Source of the DNA: Cupriavidus sp. IDO
GTDB lineage: Bacteria > Pseudomonadota > Gammaproteobacteria > Burkholderiales > Burkholderiaceae
NCBI RefSeq assembly: GCF_000812465.1
Contig: NZ_JWMA01000071.1
Span: 1 to 64,000 of the forward strand
Reading direction: 5' to 3'
Length of the DNA stretch: 64,000 bases
A model generated the notes under the pieces. The model ran no database searches. It was not told the origin of the DNA and worked only from the letters and a program-made list of their open reading frames with translations. Positions 1 through 8,578 of this stretch are shown one piece after another (position 1 is the first letter of the stretch; the number at the start of each line of letters is the position of its first letter). The translations under genes were made by a program, and so were the position numbers.

Positions 1-101
1 ATCAGCGATGCCATAGAGCGTCACGTTGGACGACGATTGGGCAATGGCGGCGCCGGACATGGCGCAAGCTGCGACTGCCACTGCGAAGAGAGCTTTTTCA
101 T
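1..101 (-). pseudogene. General porin, N-terminal part only, start region out of frame
   Basis: Reading leftward from about position 92, one frame gives a porin signal peptide and first strand: ALFAVAVAACAMSGAAIAQ followed by SSSNVTLYGIAD. This is the standard start of Gram-negative trimeric porins of Burkholderiales, and the gene runs off the left edge. The expected start is ATG followed by six A and GCT (M-K-K-A-L). Here the ATG at 99-101 is followed by only five A, so the ATG frame and the porin frame differ by one base. The porin frame is open upstream to a GTG near 120, so a longer unusual start is possible. Either the gene is inactivated by a slip in the A run, or this is a sequencing error. 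Confidence 0.6.
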
Positions 102-276
102 TACACCATGACTCCAGCACCGAACTTCGCTGGACTACGCCGAGGCCCGATACAGCAGGTTTATCAATAACTTAGGCGAGTTCAACATATGCCGGTGCTT
201 TCCGAAACCTGACCCAGCTTCCTATCTCGTGGCTCCCATGTGACCCCTGGAAACCGGATCTTTCCGATGGGTCATC

Positions 277-1006
277 ATGGCGAAAATCAAACTCACCAAG
301 TCCGCTGTCGATGCGGCGCAACCCCAGGCGCAGGCCGTCGAACTGCGCGACACCCTGGTCCCCGGCTTCCTGTGCAAGATTACTCCAGCCGGCCGCAAGG
401 TGTTCATGCTCCAGTACCGCACGAACGCAGGCGAGCGCCGCAAGCCTGCCTTGGGCCTTTACGGGGAACTGACCGTCGAACAGGCCCGATCCCTGGCCCA
501 GGCATGGCTGGCCGAAGTTCGCCGGGGCGGCGACCCTGGCGCTGCCAAAGCCGAAGCGCGCAAAGCCCCCACGGTCGCTGAACTGTGCAAGAAGTTCATG
601 GTGGACTACTCGAAGCAGCGCAACAAGCCCAGCACTCAGAAAAGCTACCAGGCCATCATCGATCGCAACGTCATCCCCCTGTTGGGCTGCAAGAAGGTTC
701 ATGATGTAAGGCGCCCCGACATCGCGGGGCTCATGGAAAAGCTCTCGTACAAGAAGACGGAAGCCAACAAGGTCTTCGGCGTTCTGCGCAAGATGTTCAA
801 CCTGGCCGAGGTATGGGGCTATTGACCGGACGGCACCAACCCCTGCCGGCACGTTCCGATGTACCCCCACGGGAAGGCGACTCACCTCATCAGCGACGAG
901 GACATGGGCAAGCTGTTTCGGCAGCTCGACCGGATCGAGGCCGAGAGCCAGGAGAACTACGTCATCCCCTTGGCGATCCGCCTGCAGTTCGAGTTCGCCG
1001 GGCGCT
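277..1006 (+). pseudogene. Tyrosine recombinase (integrase) remnant, DUF4102-type N-terminus, catalytic half lost
   Basis: The first 182 codons give an integrase arm domain (AVELRDTLVPGFLCKITPAG at about residues 22-41) and core-binding domain (about 90-182). The frame then meets TGA at 823-825, where an Arg codon (CGA) would be natural, and resumes in the same frame with PDGTNPCRHVPMYPHGKATH and on to AIRLQFEFAGR near 1003. Similarity stops just before the first catalytic Arg; the His-x-x-Arg and Tyr parts are absent. From memory the sequence is close to integrases of Tn4371-type integrative elements. It is therefore inactive twice: by the nonsense codon and by loss of the catalytic domain. 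It marks a former element end and is joined directly to the kinase fragment that follows. Confidence 0.8.
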
Positions 1007-1943
1007 GCTCTGACGCAGATCGAGGAGGCTCTGGAACAAGCGCGCTTTCACTTGGCAACGGCCATCGGCTTCTGGTTGCTGTTGCTCGCGGCCATCCTCA
1101 CGCTCATGCTGGCATTCAAGCGCAAGGTGATCCAGCCTGTCGCGGAAATCTCCAAGGCATTCGCGTTCGAGGCGCAAGATATGCCAGGCTTTGCCCGACA
1201 GAAGGACGACATCGCGAATCTGCGGCAAGGGCCTCGACTGTTGCAAGCCGTCAATGCGGAAAACCTTCTTCTGCAGGACCAGCGTGAGCAGGCACTGGGC
1301 TTCATTTCACATGACATGCGGGCGCCGTTGACCTCGATCATCGCGCTTATTGAATCCCGGCAGAACACATCAGCGCCCCACGACGAGCTGACAATGCGTG
1401 AACGTGTCTTGCATCAGACCAAGCGGGCGCTGACGCAGGCTGAGTCCGACGCCTGGGGAACGCAGGAGGTCGACCTGCGCGAAATCACTACCGAAGCCAT
1501 TGATGATGCCTGGGTTTTCATGAATCAACGCCGAGTCCGGATCGTGTACTGTGAAGATGAGGAGCGCGCCTGGGTGCGTGGCAGCTCCTGGCTGCTGCTT
1601 CGGGTCATCAGCAATCTGATCAACAACGCAATCAAATTCAGCCATGAACTCGGCGAAGTGCGTGTGGACGTGTTGCGCGAAGATCTCTGCTGGAAGGGTG
1701 TCCGTGACGGACTTTGGTACCGGGATCCCGTCACACGTCCTTCCCAAACTGTTTCAGCCATTTCAGCGTAGCCAGGCCCCTAGCCCACATGCTGGATCCG
1801 GTATTGGATTGGGACTGGCGTTCGTACGCACAGTTGTCCTTCGTCATGGTGGCACCGTATCGGTGACAAGCACGCCAATGAAGGGCACGACGTTCGTGGT
1901 GCCGGCAGCAGGCTCGGCCGGCATCCTAGCCAGCATGGAGTAG
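1007..1943 (+). pseudogene. Sensor histidine kinase fragment, 5' truncated and frameshifted
   Basis: From about 1007 a frame reads a transmembrane helix (IGFWLLLLAAILTLMLAF, about 1060-1115), a short linker, a dimerisation box with the phospho-acceptor His (GFISHDMRAPLTSII) and an N box (VISNLINNAIKFSHE). Near 1680-1700 the reading frame changes by one base and the other frame carries the G1 box (DFGTGIP), F box (LPKLFQPFQ) and G2 box (GSGIGLGLAFVRTVV), ending at 1943. The sensor part is missing; the join with the integrase remnant is at about 1006. Between the H box and N box the sequence also looks shortened. No response regulator follows. The parts are unmistakable, but no intact product can be made. 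Confidence 0.75.
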
Positions 1944-2260
1944 CCGGAAGAACATGCGGGCGCGTTCGGCATTCGGAGGGCCATATTCATGCCACGTCAC
2001 AGCCCGCATATCCTCACGATGACCGATGCTGGCAACGCAGCGTCAACGACTGCCGCGAGGGAGAAGCCTGACGAAGCAGTACACGGCGTCAAGCACTGTC
2101 TCCGATTACAGCATTTACACTGCGACCTCGTGCAGAGGCCGGCCAGCCTCCGAGGCAGGGCGCTACGTCCTTCGAAGTCGCGCAAATCGACGTCGCCCCG
2201 ACTCGGCACATGGGCTTAGTCGGCCATGGCATCGGGCCAATGACGATAGCAGCGCAACTC
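1944..2260. other. Gap between kinase remnant and iclR-type gene, nothing recognised
   Basis: About 315 bases without a convincing gene. The open frames here have no recognisable motif and overlap each other on both strands. No hairpin with a T run was seen. Confidence 0.5.
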
Positions 2261-3112
2261 CTAGAAGGAATCCGTCTCGGAAAAGGCTGGTGTCTCGGCG
2301 ATGCGCTGAGAGATGACCCTGCAGGTTTCCAGCAAGGGTTGTACATAGGCATGCAAAGGATCGTCCTTCTGACGGAAACGCAACGTGCTGACGCTGATTG
2401 CGGCAATGGGCTGCCCTTTGCGTCCAAAGATGGCTGCACCAAAACAACAAATGCCAGCTTCTTGTTCTTCATCGTCAACTGACCAGCCACGCTTGCGTAT
2501 ATTAACCAGTTGGGCGCGCAGGCCAGCTAGTGTGATGATGGTGTTGGGCGTGTAGCGAGTGAAGGGGCTCGGCAACTCCCGTAGCAACGTATCGCAAGCG
2601 GTCTCTTCGAGCGCCGCGAGATAGGCCTTCCCTACCGCCGTCGAGTGGAGAGAGACGTTTGTTCCGATACGCGAAGTCATGCGCACGGCACTCGGACTTT
2701 CCAGCTTTTCCACATAAACCATGTGGTGACCATTCGGCACAGCCAAATGGACTGTTTCGCCTGTGATGTCGCGCAACTGTTTGAGATCTTCTACCGACGC
2801 CAGCCGCAACTCCGACCGCCCCCAACTCCGGTTAGCCAATTGAATCAGACGCGGCCCGAGTGCCAGACGGCCTGTTTGCGGACTTTCCTCCAATAGTCGC
2901 TCCGCGACCAGAGCAGCCACGGTGCGATGGACCGTCGGGCGCGGATACCCGCTCAACTTGCTGAGTTCCGCGATGGTCAATGGCCCAGGCGTATCGGCCA
3001 CAAGCTGCAACAAGTGCATGAACTTGGAAAATGCGGCTGTTCCGGCAATCTGTGAAGATGCCCGTGGCGCGGGCGACGACGATCGGGTCATGGCGAATCT
3101 GAGATGGGACAA
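2261..3112 (-). CDS. IclR-family transcriptional regulator
   Basis: This 283-residue protein has the IclR layout: an N-terminal winged HTH (about residues 25-90, with LTIAELSKLSGYPRPTVHRT as the helix-turn-helix) and a C-terminal GAF-like effector domain (about 105-270) with the usual LHSTAVGKAYLAAL and SVDDEEQEAGICCFGAAIF stretches. Such proteins sense small acids or aromatics and repress or activate nearby catabolic operons. A shorter start at 3091 (MTRSSS) is possible; neither start has a clear ribosome site. It lies downstream of, and in the same direction as, the dehydratase/ABC transporter operon, separated by 311 bases, so it probably has its own promoter. Control of that operon is the natural guess but is not shown. 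Confidence 0.9.
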   Translation of the reverse strand: MSHLRFAMTRSSSPAPRASSQIAGTAAFSKFMHLLQLVADTPGPLTIAELSKLSGYPRPTVHRTVAALVAERLLEESPQTGRLALGPRLIQLANRSWGRSELRLASVEDLKQLRDITGETVHLAVPNGHHMVYVEKLESPSAVRMTSRIGTNVSLHSTAVGKAYLAALEETACDTLLRELPSPFTRYTPNTIITLAGLRAQLVNIRKRGWSVDDEEQEAGICCFGAAIFGRKGQPIAAISVSTLRFRQKDDPLHAYVQPLLETCRVISQRIAETPAFSETDSF

Positions 3113-3270
3113 ACTCTTCGGGGAATCATTATCCGCTCGAAGACTGGGCTGCTGCCGGTTTACACCGACCTACATTTCTTAAGCTGTGTCGAATTGTACC
3201 GGTCTAACGCAGCTGAGTGCCAAATTGCGCCGTACCGGGTCGTAGAACCGCTCAAATTGGTATGCAACCG

Positions 3271-3296
3271 CCCCGGGTGTTGCCCTTCACCCGGGG
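3271..3296. repeat. Perfect 9-bp inverted repeat in the dehydratase-iclR gap
   Basis: CCCCGGGTG, eight bases, then CACCCGGGG. It sits about 130 bases past the stop of the dehydratase gene and about 160 bases before the IclR start, inside the 311-base gap 3113-3423 that holds nothing else recognised. No T run follows on either strand, so it could be a weak terminator or a protein-binding site. Confidence 0.4.
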
Positions 3297-3423
3297 ACCT
3301 GGTCTGGTGCCATGAGCCAAACCAAGGCGGCCTAAAGTAGGCCTGCGGTAAGGTAGAACCTACGAACTGGGCGGCCCCTACTACGGAGATCCGCCGGCAG
3401 AAGTCTGGAGCCAGCCTGCAAAC

Positions 3424-4998
3424 TCAGACGACCACGCTGATCTGCCAAGGCACAAACTCCTGCTGACCATAACCATGGCATTCGCTGCGGGAGCGCTCGC
3501 CCGACGCGAGGCCCAGCAGTCGCTGGAATAACTCGGCACCCAGTTCAGGAATAGTGCGCCGGCCCTCCAGAATCTCGCCGCAGTTCAGGTCCATGTCGTC
3601 CGACTGGCGCTCCCACAGGGCGGTGTTGGTCGCCAACTTGAAGGAAGGCGATGGCGCACAGCCGTAGGCCGAGCCGCGGCCGGTGGTGAAGCAGATCAGG
3701 TTCGCGCCGCCGGCCACCTGGCCAGTGGCCGAGATCGGGTCGTAGCCGGGCGTGTCCATGAACACCAGCCCGTGAGCCCGCACGGGCTGGGCATACTCGT
3801 AGACCTCCACCAGGTTGGTCGACCCACCCTTCGCGATGCCGCCAAGCGACTTCTCCAGCACCGTGGTCAGGCCGCCAGCCTTGTTGCCCGACGAAGGGTT
3901 GTTGTTCATCGCGGCGCCGTTGCGGGCGCAGTGGGCCTCCCACCAGCGAATGCGCTCAACCAGCTTGCGTCCGACGTCTGGCGTCTGCGCGCGGCGAGTG
4001 AGCAGGTGCTCGGCGCCATAGATCTCGGGCGTCTCCGACAGGATGGCAGTGCCACCGTGCTGCACCAGCAAGTCGACCGCCGCACCGAGCACCGGGTTGG
4101 CAGAGATACCGGAATAGCCATCGGAGCCACCACACTGCAGGCCCACGATCAGATGGCTTGCCGGTACCGTCTCGCGCCGCACCGCATTGGCAGCCGGCAG
4201 CATCTCGCGGATCAACTCAATGCCGCGCGCGATGGTCTTGGTGGTGCCGCCCGTGTCCTGGATCGTGAAAGCGCGCAAGCGTTCATTCTCCTGCAGGCCC
4301 TGGGTTGCCAGCAGCCGTGGGATCTGGTTGGTTTCGCAGCCCAAACCGATCACCAACAGGCTCGCGAAGTTGGGATGGCAAGCGTAGCCCCCAAGCGTGC
4401 GCTGCAGGAGCGCCAGGCCCTCGCCTTCGGAGTCCATGGCGCAGCCGGTGCCGTGGGTGAGAGCCACGACGCCGTCCACGTTCGGGAAATCTGCCAGCGC
4501 CTCCGGGTGGATGTCGCGACGGAAATGGTCGGCGATGGCGCGTGCCACGGTGGCCGAACAGTTGACCGAGGTCAGGATGCCAATGTAATTGCGCGTTGCC
4601 ACGCGGCCATCGGCGCGGACGATGCCCTGGAAGGTGGCCGGCGTAGGTGCCGGAATGGTGGGGCGCGCCTCCTCGCCGAAAGCGTAGTCGCGGGCGAAAT
4701 CGCCCATCGCCAGATTATGCGTATGCACGTGCTGGCCAGGCTGGATCGCCTGGCTCGCGAAGCCGATGATCTGCCCGTAGCGCCGAACGGGCGTTCCCGG
4801 TGCAATGGCGCGTGTGGCCATTTTGTGGCCGGGCGGAATCAGCCCGACAACGGTGGTCCCTTCCGAAGGGATGGGCGTGCCGGCCACCAGTTGGTCCAGC
4901 GAGATGACGACGTCGTCCTGCGGGTGCAGCCGGATGACGCGCGCAACCCCGAGCGTGGAGGAAGAAGGCGTGGAGGATTTTGCGGCGGGAGTCTGCAT
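3424..4998 (-). CDS. GarD/UxaA-family sugar-acid dehydratase
   Basis: The 524-residue protein has an N-terminal SAF domain (about residues 20-95) and the long altronate/galactarate dehydratase domain (about 125-515). Family landmarks include TRNYIGILTSVNCSA, HGTGCAMDSEGEG, GLGCETNQIPRLL, QCGGSDGYSGISANP and MNNNPSSGNKAGGLTT; the conserved Cys residues fit the metal-dependent dehydratase site. The length matches galactarate dehydratase (about 523) better than altronate dehydratase UxaA (about 495). The enzyme removes water from a hexarate or hexonate to give a 2-keto-3-deoxy acid. It is the last gene of the leftward operon that begins with the ABC transporter genes (33-base gap to the receptor gene). 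Exact substrate cannot be read from the sequence. Confidence 0.9.
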   Translation of the reverse strand: MQTPAAKSSTPSSSTLGVARVIRLHPQDDVVISLDQLVAGTPIPSEGTTVVGLIPPGHKMATRAIAPGTPVRRYGQIIGFASQAIQPGQHVHTHNLAMGDFARDYAFGEEARPTIPAPTPATFQGIVRADGRVATRNYIGILTSVNCSATVARAIADHFRRDIHPEALADFPNVDGVVALTHGTGCAMDSEGEGLALLQRTLGGYACHPNFASLLVIGLGCETNQIPRLLATQGLQENERLRAFTIQDTGGTTKTIARGIELIREMLPAANAVRRETVPASHLIVGLQCGGSDGYSGISANPVLGAAVDLLVQHGGTAILSETPEIYGAEHLLTRRAQTPDVGRKLVERIRWWEAHCARNGAAMNNNPSSGNKAGGLTTVLEKSLGGIAKGGSTNLVEVYEYAQPVRAHGLVFMDTPGYDPISATGQVAGGANLICFTTGRGSAYGCAPSPSFKLATNTALWERQSDDMDLNCGEILEGRRTIPELGAELFQRLLGLASGERSRSECHGYGQQEFVPWQISVVV

Positions 4999-5031
4999 GG
5001 CGGTAGTCAGGGTGTGTAGTCTCTGCGCGGT

Positions 5032-5832
5032 TTACTGAAGCAATTCCGGCGGCAGCGGCATGCCGAAGTAGCGTTTGTAGATCTCGTTCAAATTGCCGTT
5101 CTTGAGGTTGGTCTTGACCCAGCCGTCGAGCCAGGCTTTTAGCTCGGGCTCGTTCTTGCGCAGGCCGATGCCGTACGGGTAGGACTTCACGGCGAACTTG
5201 GGGACGATGTCGCGCGACGGGTTGGCCTTCTTCACGGCCGAGATGACGCTGGGCGGGGTTGCAATGTAATCCTGTTGGCCGGTGGCCACGGCGGTGTTGG
5301 TGGTGGCATCGTCCTCGTAGCGCACGATGCCGACACCCGGGACCCCCTTGCTGCCGCGGGTCAGTTCCTGGTCGCTCGTGGTGCCGCGGGTGACTGCGAT
5401 GGTCTTGCCGGACAGGTCAGCGAAGGACGCGACCTTGGCGGCCGCCGGCCCGCCGACCACAATCGGCACCACGCCGTAGGGCTCGGAGAAGTCGATCACC
5501 TTCTTGCGGTCCTCGGTGATGGAGAAGGAGGCCATCACCACGTCGGCCTTGCGGCTGAGCAGGAACGGAACGCGGTTCGGGCCGGTTACCGGAACGATCT
5601 GCAGCGCCACGCCGAGATCTTTTGCCAGCAGCTTGGCGGCCTCGACGTCGGAACCCACCTGCCGGACTTGGTCATCGATCATGCCGTAGGGCGGTGCGCC
5701 AATGTCTACCGCGACCAGGATCGTCTTGCGCTGCTTGATGGTGTCCAGCGCGTTGGTAGCGTGTGCCGCTGTGGCGCCGGCGGCGAGCGAAAGCGCGGCT
5801 AGAGCGAGGAAAAGGTGTCGGGTGAGCTTCAT
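5032..5832 (-). CDS. Periplasmic solute-binding protein of a polar amino acid-type ABC transporter
   Basis: 266 residues with a signal peptide (MKLTRHLFLALAALSLAAG, cleavage near ATAAHA) and the SBP_bac_3 fold: an opening TIKQRKTILVAVDIGAPPYG, the DVVMASFSITEDRKKVIDFSEPY core and a closing GNLNEIYKRYFGMPLP. It delivers solute to the two permeases encoded upstream. A strong ribosome site (AGGAG) precedes the ATG. Family members usually bind amino acids, but the dehydratase immediately downstream suggests that this one may bind an acidic sugar or related compound; that is inference only. Confidence 0.9.
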   Translation of the reverse strand: MKLTRHLFLALAALSLAAGATAAHATNALDTIKQRKTILVAVDIGAPPYGMIDDQVRQVGSDVEAAKLLAKDLGVALQIVPVTGPNRVPFLLSRKADVVMASFSITEDRKKVIDFSEPYGVVPIVVGGPAAAKVASFADLSGKTIAVTRGTTSDQELTRGSKGVPGVGIVRYEDDATTNTAVATGQQDYIATPPSVISAVKKANPSRDIVPKFAVKSYPYGIGLRKNEPELKAWLDGWVKTNLKNGNLNEIYKRYFGMPLPPELLQ

Positions 5833-5878
5833 GGAAGCGTGTCTCCTGATTATAGTAAAAGTGTAATGGCTGCCAGGC

Positions 5879-6607
5879 TCACAGGCCGTTGGCCACGAAC
5901 TGCTGCAGTTCTGGCGTGGAGGGGTTGCTTAGCAACTCGTCGCTGCCGCGCTCCCAGACGATGCCCTGGTGCATGAACATGATCTGGTCGGCCACCGAGC
6001 GGGCAAACGCCATCTCGTGTGTGACCAGCACCATCGTCATGCCGTCCTGTGCCAAGCGCTCGATGACGCGCAGCACTTCGCCGGTGAGCTGCGGGTCGAG
6101 GGCGGATGTCACTTCGTCGAATAGCATCAGCTTGGGTTCCATGGCCAGCGAGCGAGCGATGGCCGCGCGCTGCTGCTGGCCGCCGGAGAGTTGTTCCGGG
6201 TAGTAGTGGGCGCGCTCTTCCAGACCCACCTTCTGCAGCATCTGCATGCCCAGCTCATCGGCTTGCTTGCGCGGCAGGTGTTTGACCTTGCGCGGCGCCA
6301 GAGTCACGTTCTGCAGCACCGTCAGGTGCGGGAAAAGGTTGTAGCTCTGGAACACGATGCCGACTTCCTGCCGCAGCGCCAGCAGATCAACCGTTCCCGA
6401 GTGCATGGCCCGGCCGCACACATGCAGCTCGCCGCCCTGGATGGTCTCCAGGCCGTTGATGCAGCGCAGCGCTGTGGTCTTGCCCGAGCCGCTGCGGCCA
6501 ATCAGCGCGACCACCTGGCCGCGTTCGACCGAGAAGTTCACATTTTTGAGGATCTGCACGTCGCCGAACGACTTGCAGACTTTGTGAAAGCGGACGATGT
6601 CATCCAT
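5879..6607 (-). CDS. ABC transporter ATP-binding protein (GlnQ type)
   Basis: 242 residues with all ABC signatures: Walker A GRSGSGKTT (about 37-45), Q loop IVFQSYNLFPHLTVLQN, signature LSGGQQQRAAIARSLA, Walker B LMLFDEVTSALD and the switch His in VLVTHEMAFAR. It powers import together with the two permeases just upstream. An AAGGAAA ribosome site lies before the ATG. Gaps to neighbours are 33 and 46 bases, which supports one operon. The Walker B reads DEVTSALD where DEPTSALD is usual, a conservative variant seen in the family. Confidence 0.93.
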   Translation of the reverse strand: MDDIVRFHKVCKSFGDVQILKNVNFSVERGQVVALIGRSGSGKTTALRCINGLETIQGGELHVCGRAMHSGTVDLLALRQEVGIVFQSYNLFPHLTVLQNVTLAPRKVKHLPRKQADELGMQMLQKVGLEERAHYYPEQLSGGQQQRAAIARSLAMEPKLMLFDEVTSALDPQLTGEVLRVIERLAQDGMTMVLVTHEMAFARSVADQIMFMHQGIVWERGSDELLSNPSTPELQQFVANGL

Positions 6608-6640
6608 GGGATATTTCCTTATTCAGTGCACTGACCGTGG

Positions 6641-7288
6641 TCAGCGCCGGGCCAGGCGCTTCTCGAGGCGGTACGCCAGCGAAGAGAGTGGGTAGCAGAT
6701 CGCGAAGTACAGCAGCGCAGCCAGTGTGAAGACCACGAAGGGCTTGAAGGTGGAGTTGTTCACCACCCGTGCGGAGTAGGTCAGGTCGAAGAAGCCGATG
6801 ACCACGGCATAGGACGAGTTCTTGACGATCTGCACGAGAAATCCCACTGTCGGCGCGATAGCGACGCGCACCGCCTGCGGCAGGATCACGTGGACCACTC
6901 GCTGCAGCGGCCGCAGTGCGAGGCATTCAGCGGCCTCCCACTGCGTGCGCGGGACGGCTTGGATGCAGCCCTTCCAGATCTCGCCGAGGTAGGCACTGGC
7001 ATAGGCCGTCATGGCGAGCCCTGCCGCCACCAGCGAGGGCAGCTCGAAGCCCGCGATACTGATACCGAAGTAGCACAGGAACATGATCACTGGCAGCGGG
7101 ATGCCCTGGACCAGCTTCACATAGGCACCGGCCACACCGCGCAGCCACCAGCCGCCGCGGCTAAGCGCCAGCGCGATCGGCAGGCCCGCCAGCAGGCCGC
7201 CGACGAAGCCCATGAGCGCCAGCACCAGCGTCCAGCCCGCCCCCTGTAAGATAAAGCCGACCTGATCGAACGAGATTCCGAACAGCAT
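6641..7288 (-). CDS. ABC transporter permease, polar amino acid type (subunit 2)
   Basis: 215 residues, about five membrane helices and the permease EAA loop (EAAECLALRPLQRVVHVILP) that docks on the ATPase. It belongs to the HisM/GlnP family and pairs with the second permease encoded upstream, making a heterodimeric channel. An AAGGAA ribosome site precedes the ATG. The spacing (27 bases to the upstream gene, 33 to the ATPase gene) fits one transcript. Confidence 0.92.
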   Translation of the reverse strand: MLFGISFDQVGFILQGAGWTLVLALMGFVGGLLAGLPIALALSRGGWWLRGVAGAYVKLVQGIPLPVIMFLCYFGISIAGFELPSLVAAGLAMTAYASAYLGEIWKGCIQAVPRTQWEAAECLALRPLQRVVHVILPQAVRVAIAPTVGFLVQIVKNSSYAVVIGFFDLTYSARVVNNSTFKPFVVFTLAALLYFAICYPLSSLAYRLEKRLARR

Positions 7289-7315
7289 TCTGTATTCCTT
7301 GTGTGGGCCGCAGAC

Positions 7316-7999
7316 TCAGAGCGGCGTTTTGAGACGACGACGGCGGGCGAACGCAACGTTGGCCAGGCCGGCCATGGTCAGCCGCAGCAGCCAGGACATG
7401 GCGAGATAGACGACGGCGATGACGAGGTAGATCTCGAAGCCGCGGAAGGTCTCGGACTGGATGACGTAACCGACCGCCGTCAGCTCTTCCGCGGAGATCT
7501 GCGACATGATGGAAGTGGCCAGCATCATCAGAACGAACTGGCTGATGAGCGCGGGGTACATGCGCTCAACCGCCTGCGGCAGAATGACAAGGCGAAGCAT
7601 CTTCCAGCGCGACATGCCCAGGCAGGATGCCGCTTCCAACTGGCCGCGCGGAACGGACTCCATGCCGGCCCGCACGATCTCGGCGGTGTAGGCCGACACG
7701 TTGATCACCAGCGCGATCACCGCCGCCGCAAGCGCCGGTACCCGAACCTGAATCGCAGCGAGGCCGAAGAACAGCCAGAAGGCCTGGACCACCAGCGGCG
7801 TGTTGCGAAGCGCCTCCACATAGAAACCCACCGCCTTGCGCAGCAGGGGGCCGCCCTGTGTGCGGGCCACGGCGAGCGCCACGCCGACGACGAAGCCAAG
7901 CACAATGGTAGTGAGAGACATGCGTAGAGTCAGCAGCATGCCGTCGACCAATGCGTGCCAGTGCGTCGTGAGAAAGCTGAAGTCGAATTCGTAGTTCAT
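7316..7999 (-). CDS. ABC transporter permease, polar amino acid type (subunit 1)
   Basis: A HisM/GlnP-type membrane protein with the EAA loop EAASCLGMSRWKMLRLVILP; first gene of the leftward transporter-dehydratase operon. I chose the ATG at 7999 (MNYEFDFSFLTTHW) because this is how the family normally starts and because the 54 bases before it are AT-rich and promoter-like. A longer start at 8053 is also open and has a better ribosome site (AAAGG, 7 bases from ATG); it would add 18 residues of atypical sequence. The two choices should be separated by mapping the transcript start. Confidence 0.88.
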   Translation of the reverse strand: MNYEFDFSFLTTHWHALVDGMLLTLRMSLTTIVLGFVVGVALAVARTQGGPLLRKAVGFYVEALRNTPLVVQAFWLFFGLAAIQVRVPALAAAVIALVINVSAYTAEIVRAGMESVPRGQLEAASCLGMSRWKMLRLVILPQAVERMYPALISQFVLMMLATSIMSQISAEELTAVGYVIQSETFRGFEIYLVIAVVYLAMSWLLRLTMAGLANVAFARRRRLKTPL

Positions 8000-8016
8000 G
8001 CGGTTAATCGGTTTAG

Positions 8017-8031
8017 ATAATCGTCCGATAT
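8017..8031. promoter_or_regulatory. ATA-N9-TAT motif before the transporter operon (weak)
   Basis: ATAATCGTCCGATAT lies 18-32 bases before the chosen start of the first permease gene and also contains ATCG-TCCG-like symmetry. It meets the loose ATA-N9-TAT rule but lacks the ATAGG and TCYTAT flanks of the three sites in the 24-30 kb region, so a chance match is quite possible. Confidence 0.2.
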
Positions 8032-8091
8032 GACAATTGCAGACAAGCGTCATATAACGACCTTTGCCGGCGGTTTGCGCCGACGTCAGTA

Positions 8092-8490
8092 GGTGGCGCG
8101 CCCGTTGGACAGGTCAAATGCCGCTCCCGTGCTGAACGTGCACGATCTTCCGAGGGTTCCCCCGTCGGGCTCTTCGCGATCATGGCCTGCACATGGGCCG
8201 GCGCCATTTGATCGAGCAAACTCGTAGCCCATGCCTTTCCCCCATGGGTTCGTGTAGTACATGACCCCAGGCTTGCGGCACAACGAATTCAGGCCGTGCA
8301 TCCCGGGGATTGGGGAGTTGATATGGCGTAAGCGGTTCCGCATCAGGCGCATCGAGTGATATGTCTGTCCATATTGTGGATACGATGACTATAATATGGA
8401 TGGAGTTTAGGGGAAGGCTTGGACCGGGAAAAGAAGGGTTTTCCCTCGCGACCCGCTGCACGCTGCGGGCACAGTCGAACCGCGCCAGCG
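8092..8490 (-). pseudogene. Decayed copy of the cupin-SDR gene pair and its promoter
   Basis: Pieces of the intact genes at 11735-12989 reappear here on the same strand in scattered frames. Near 8270-8365 the cupin start is copied (PDAEPLTPYQLPNP against PDTQPLMPYQYPNP), then VMYYTNPWGKGMGYE against IMYYTDPWGNGNGYE near 8220-8260, then the SDR end: DQMAPAHVQAMIAKSP near 8180-8210 and SCTFSTGAAFDLSNGRATY at 8092-8150. The middle of both genes is deleted. The upstream operator (8367-8400) is also preserved with the same spacing as at 12997. This is a duplicated segment that has lost most of its coding sequence by deletion and frameshift. No function is expected from the remaining frames. Confidence 0.8.
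8367..8400. promoter_or_regulatory. Operator-like motif, copy belonging to the decayed cupin gene
   Basis: GTCCATATTGTGGAT at 8367-8381 is an interrupted palindrome (TCCA-N5-TGGA), followed at 8394 by ATATGGA. The same pair, with the same 27-base offset, occurs before the intact cupin gene at 12997-13031. Confidence 0.5.
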
Positions 8491-8578
8491 CGGAAGTCGG
8501 GGATCGTTATCTCGCCTCCATCCGACAGGTGCTGGTGCGGCGGACGCAGCAGCAACCATCGCAATACCAATGGCCCCG

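Noticed and set aside
813..1013. Frameshift in the integrase near 825
   Set aside because: The frame before and after the TGA is the same, so it is a nonsense change, not a shift.
3772..5019. 415-codon plus-strand frame opposite the GarD/UxaA-type gene
   Set aside because: No domain or ribosome site; it mirrors the codon pattern of the well-supported dehydratase on the other strand.
8017..8031. Fourth ATA-N9-TAT match, before the first ABC operon, as part of the Nac-type regulon
   Set aside because: It lacks the ATAGG and TCYTAT flanks of the other three sites and lies too close to the start codon; a six-base rule will match by chance a few times in 64 kb.
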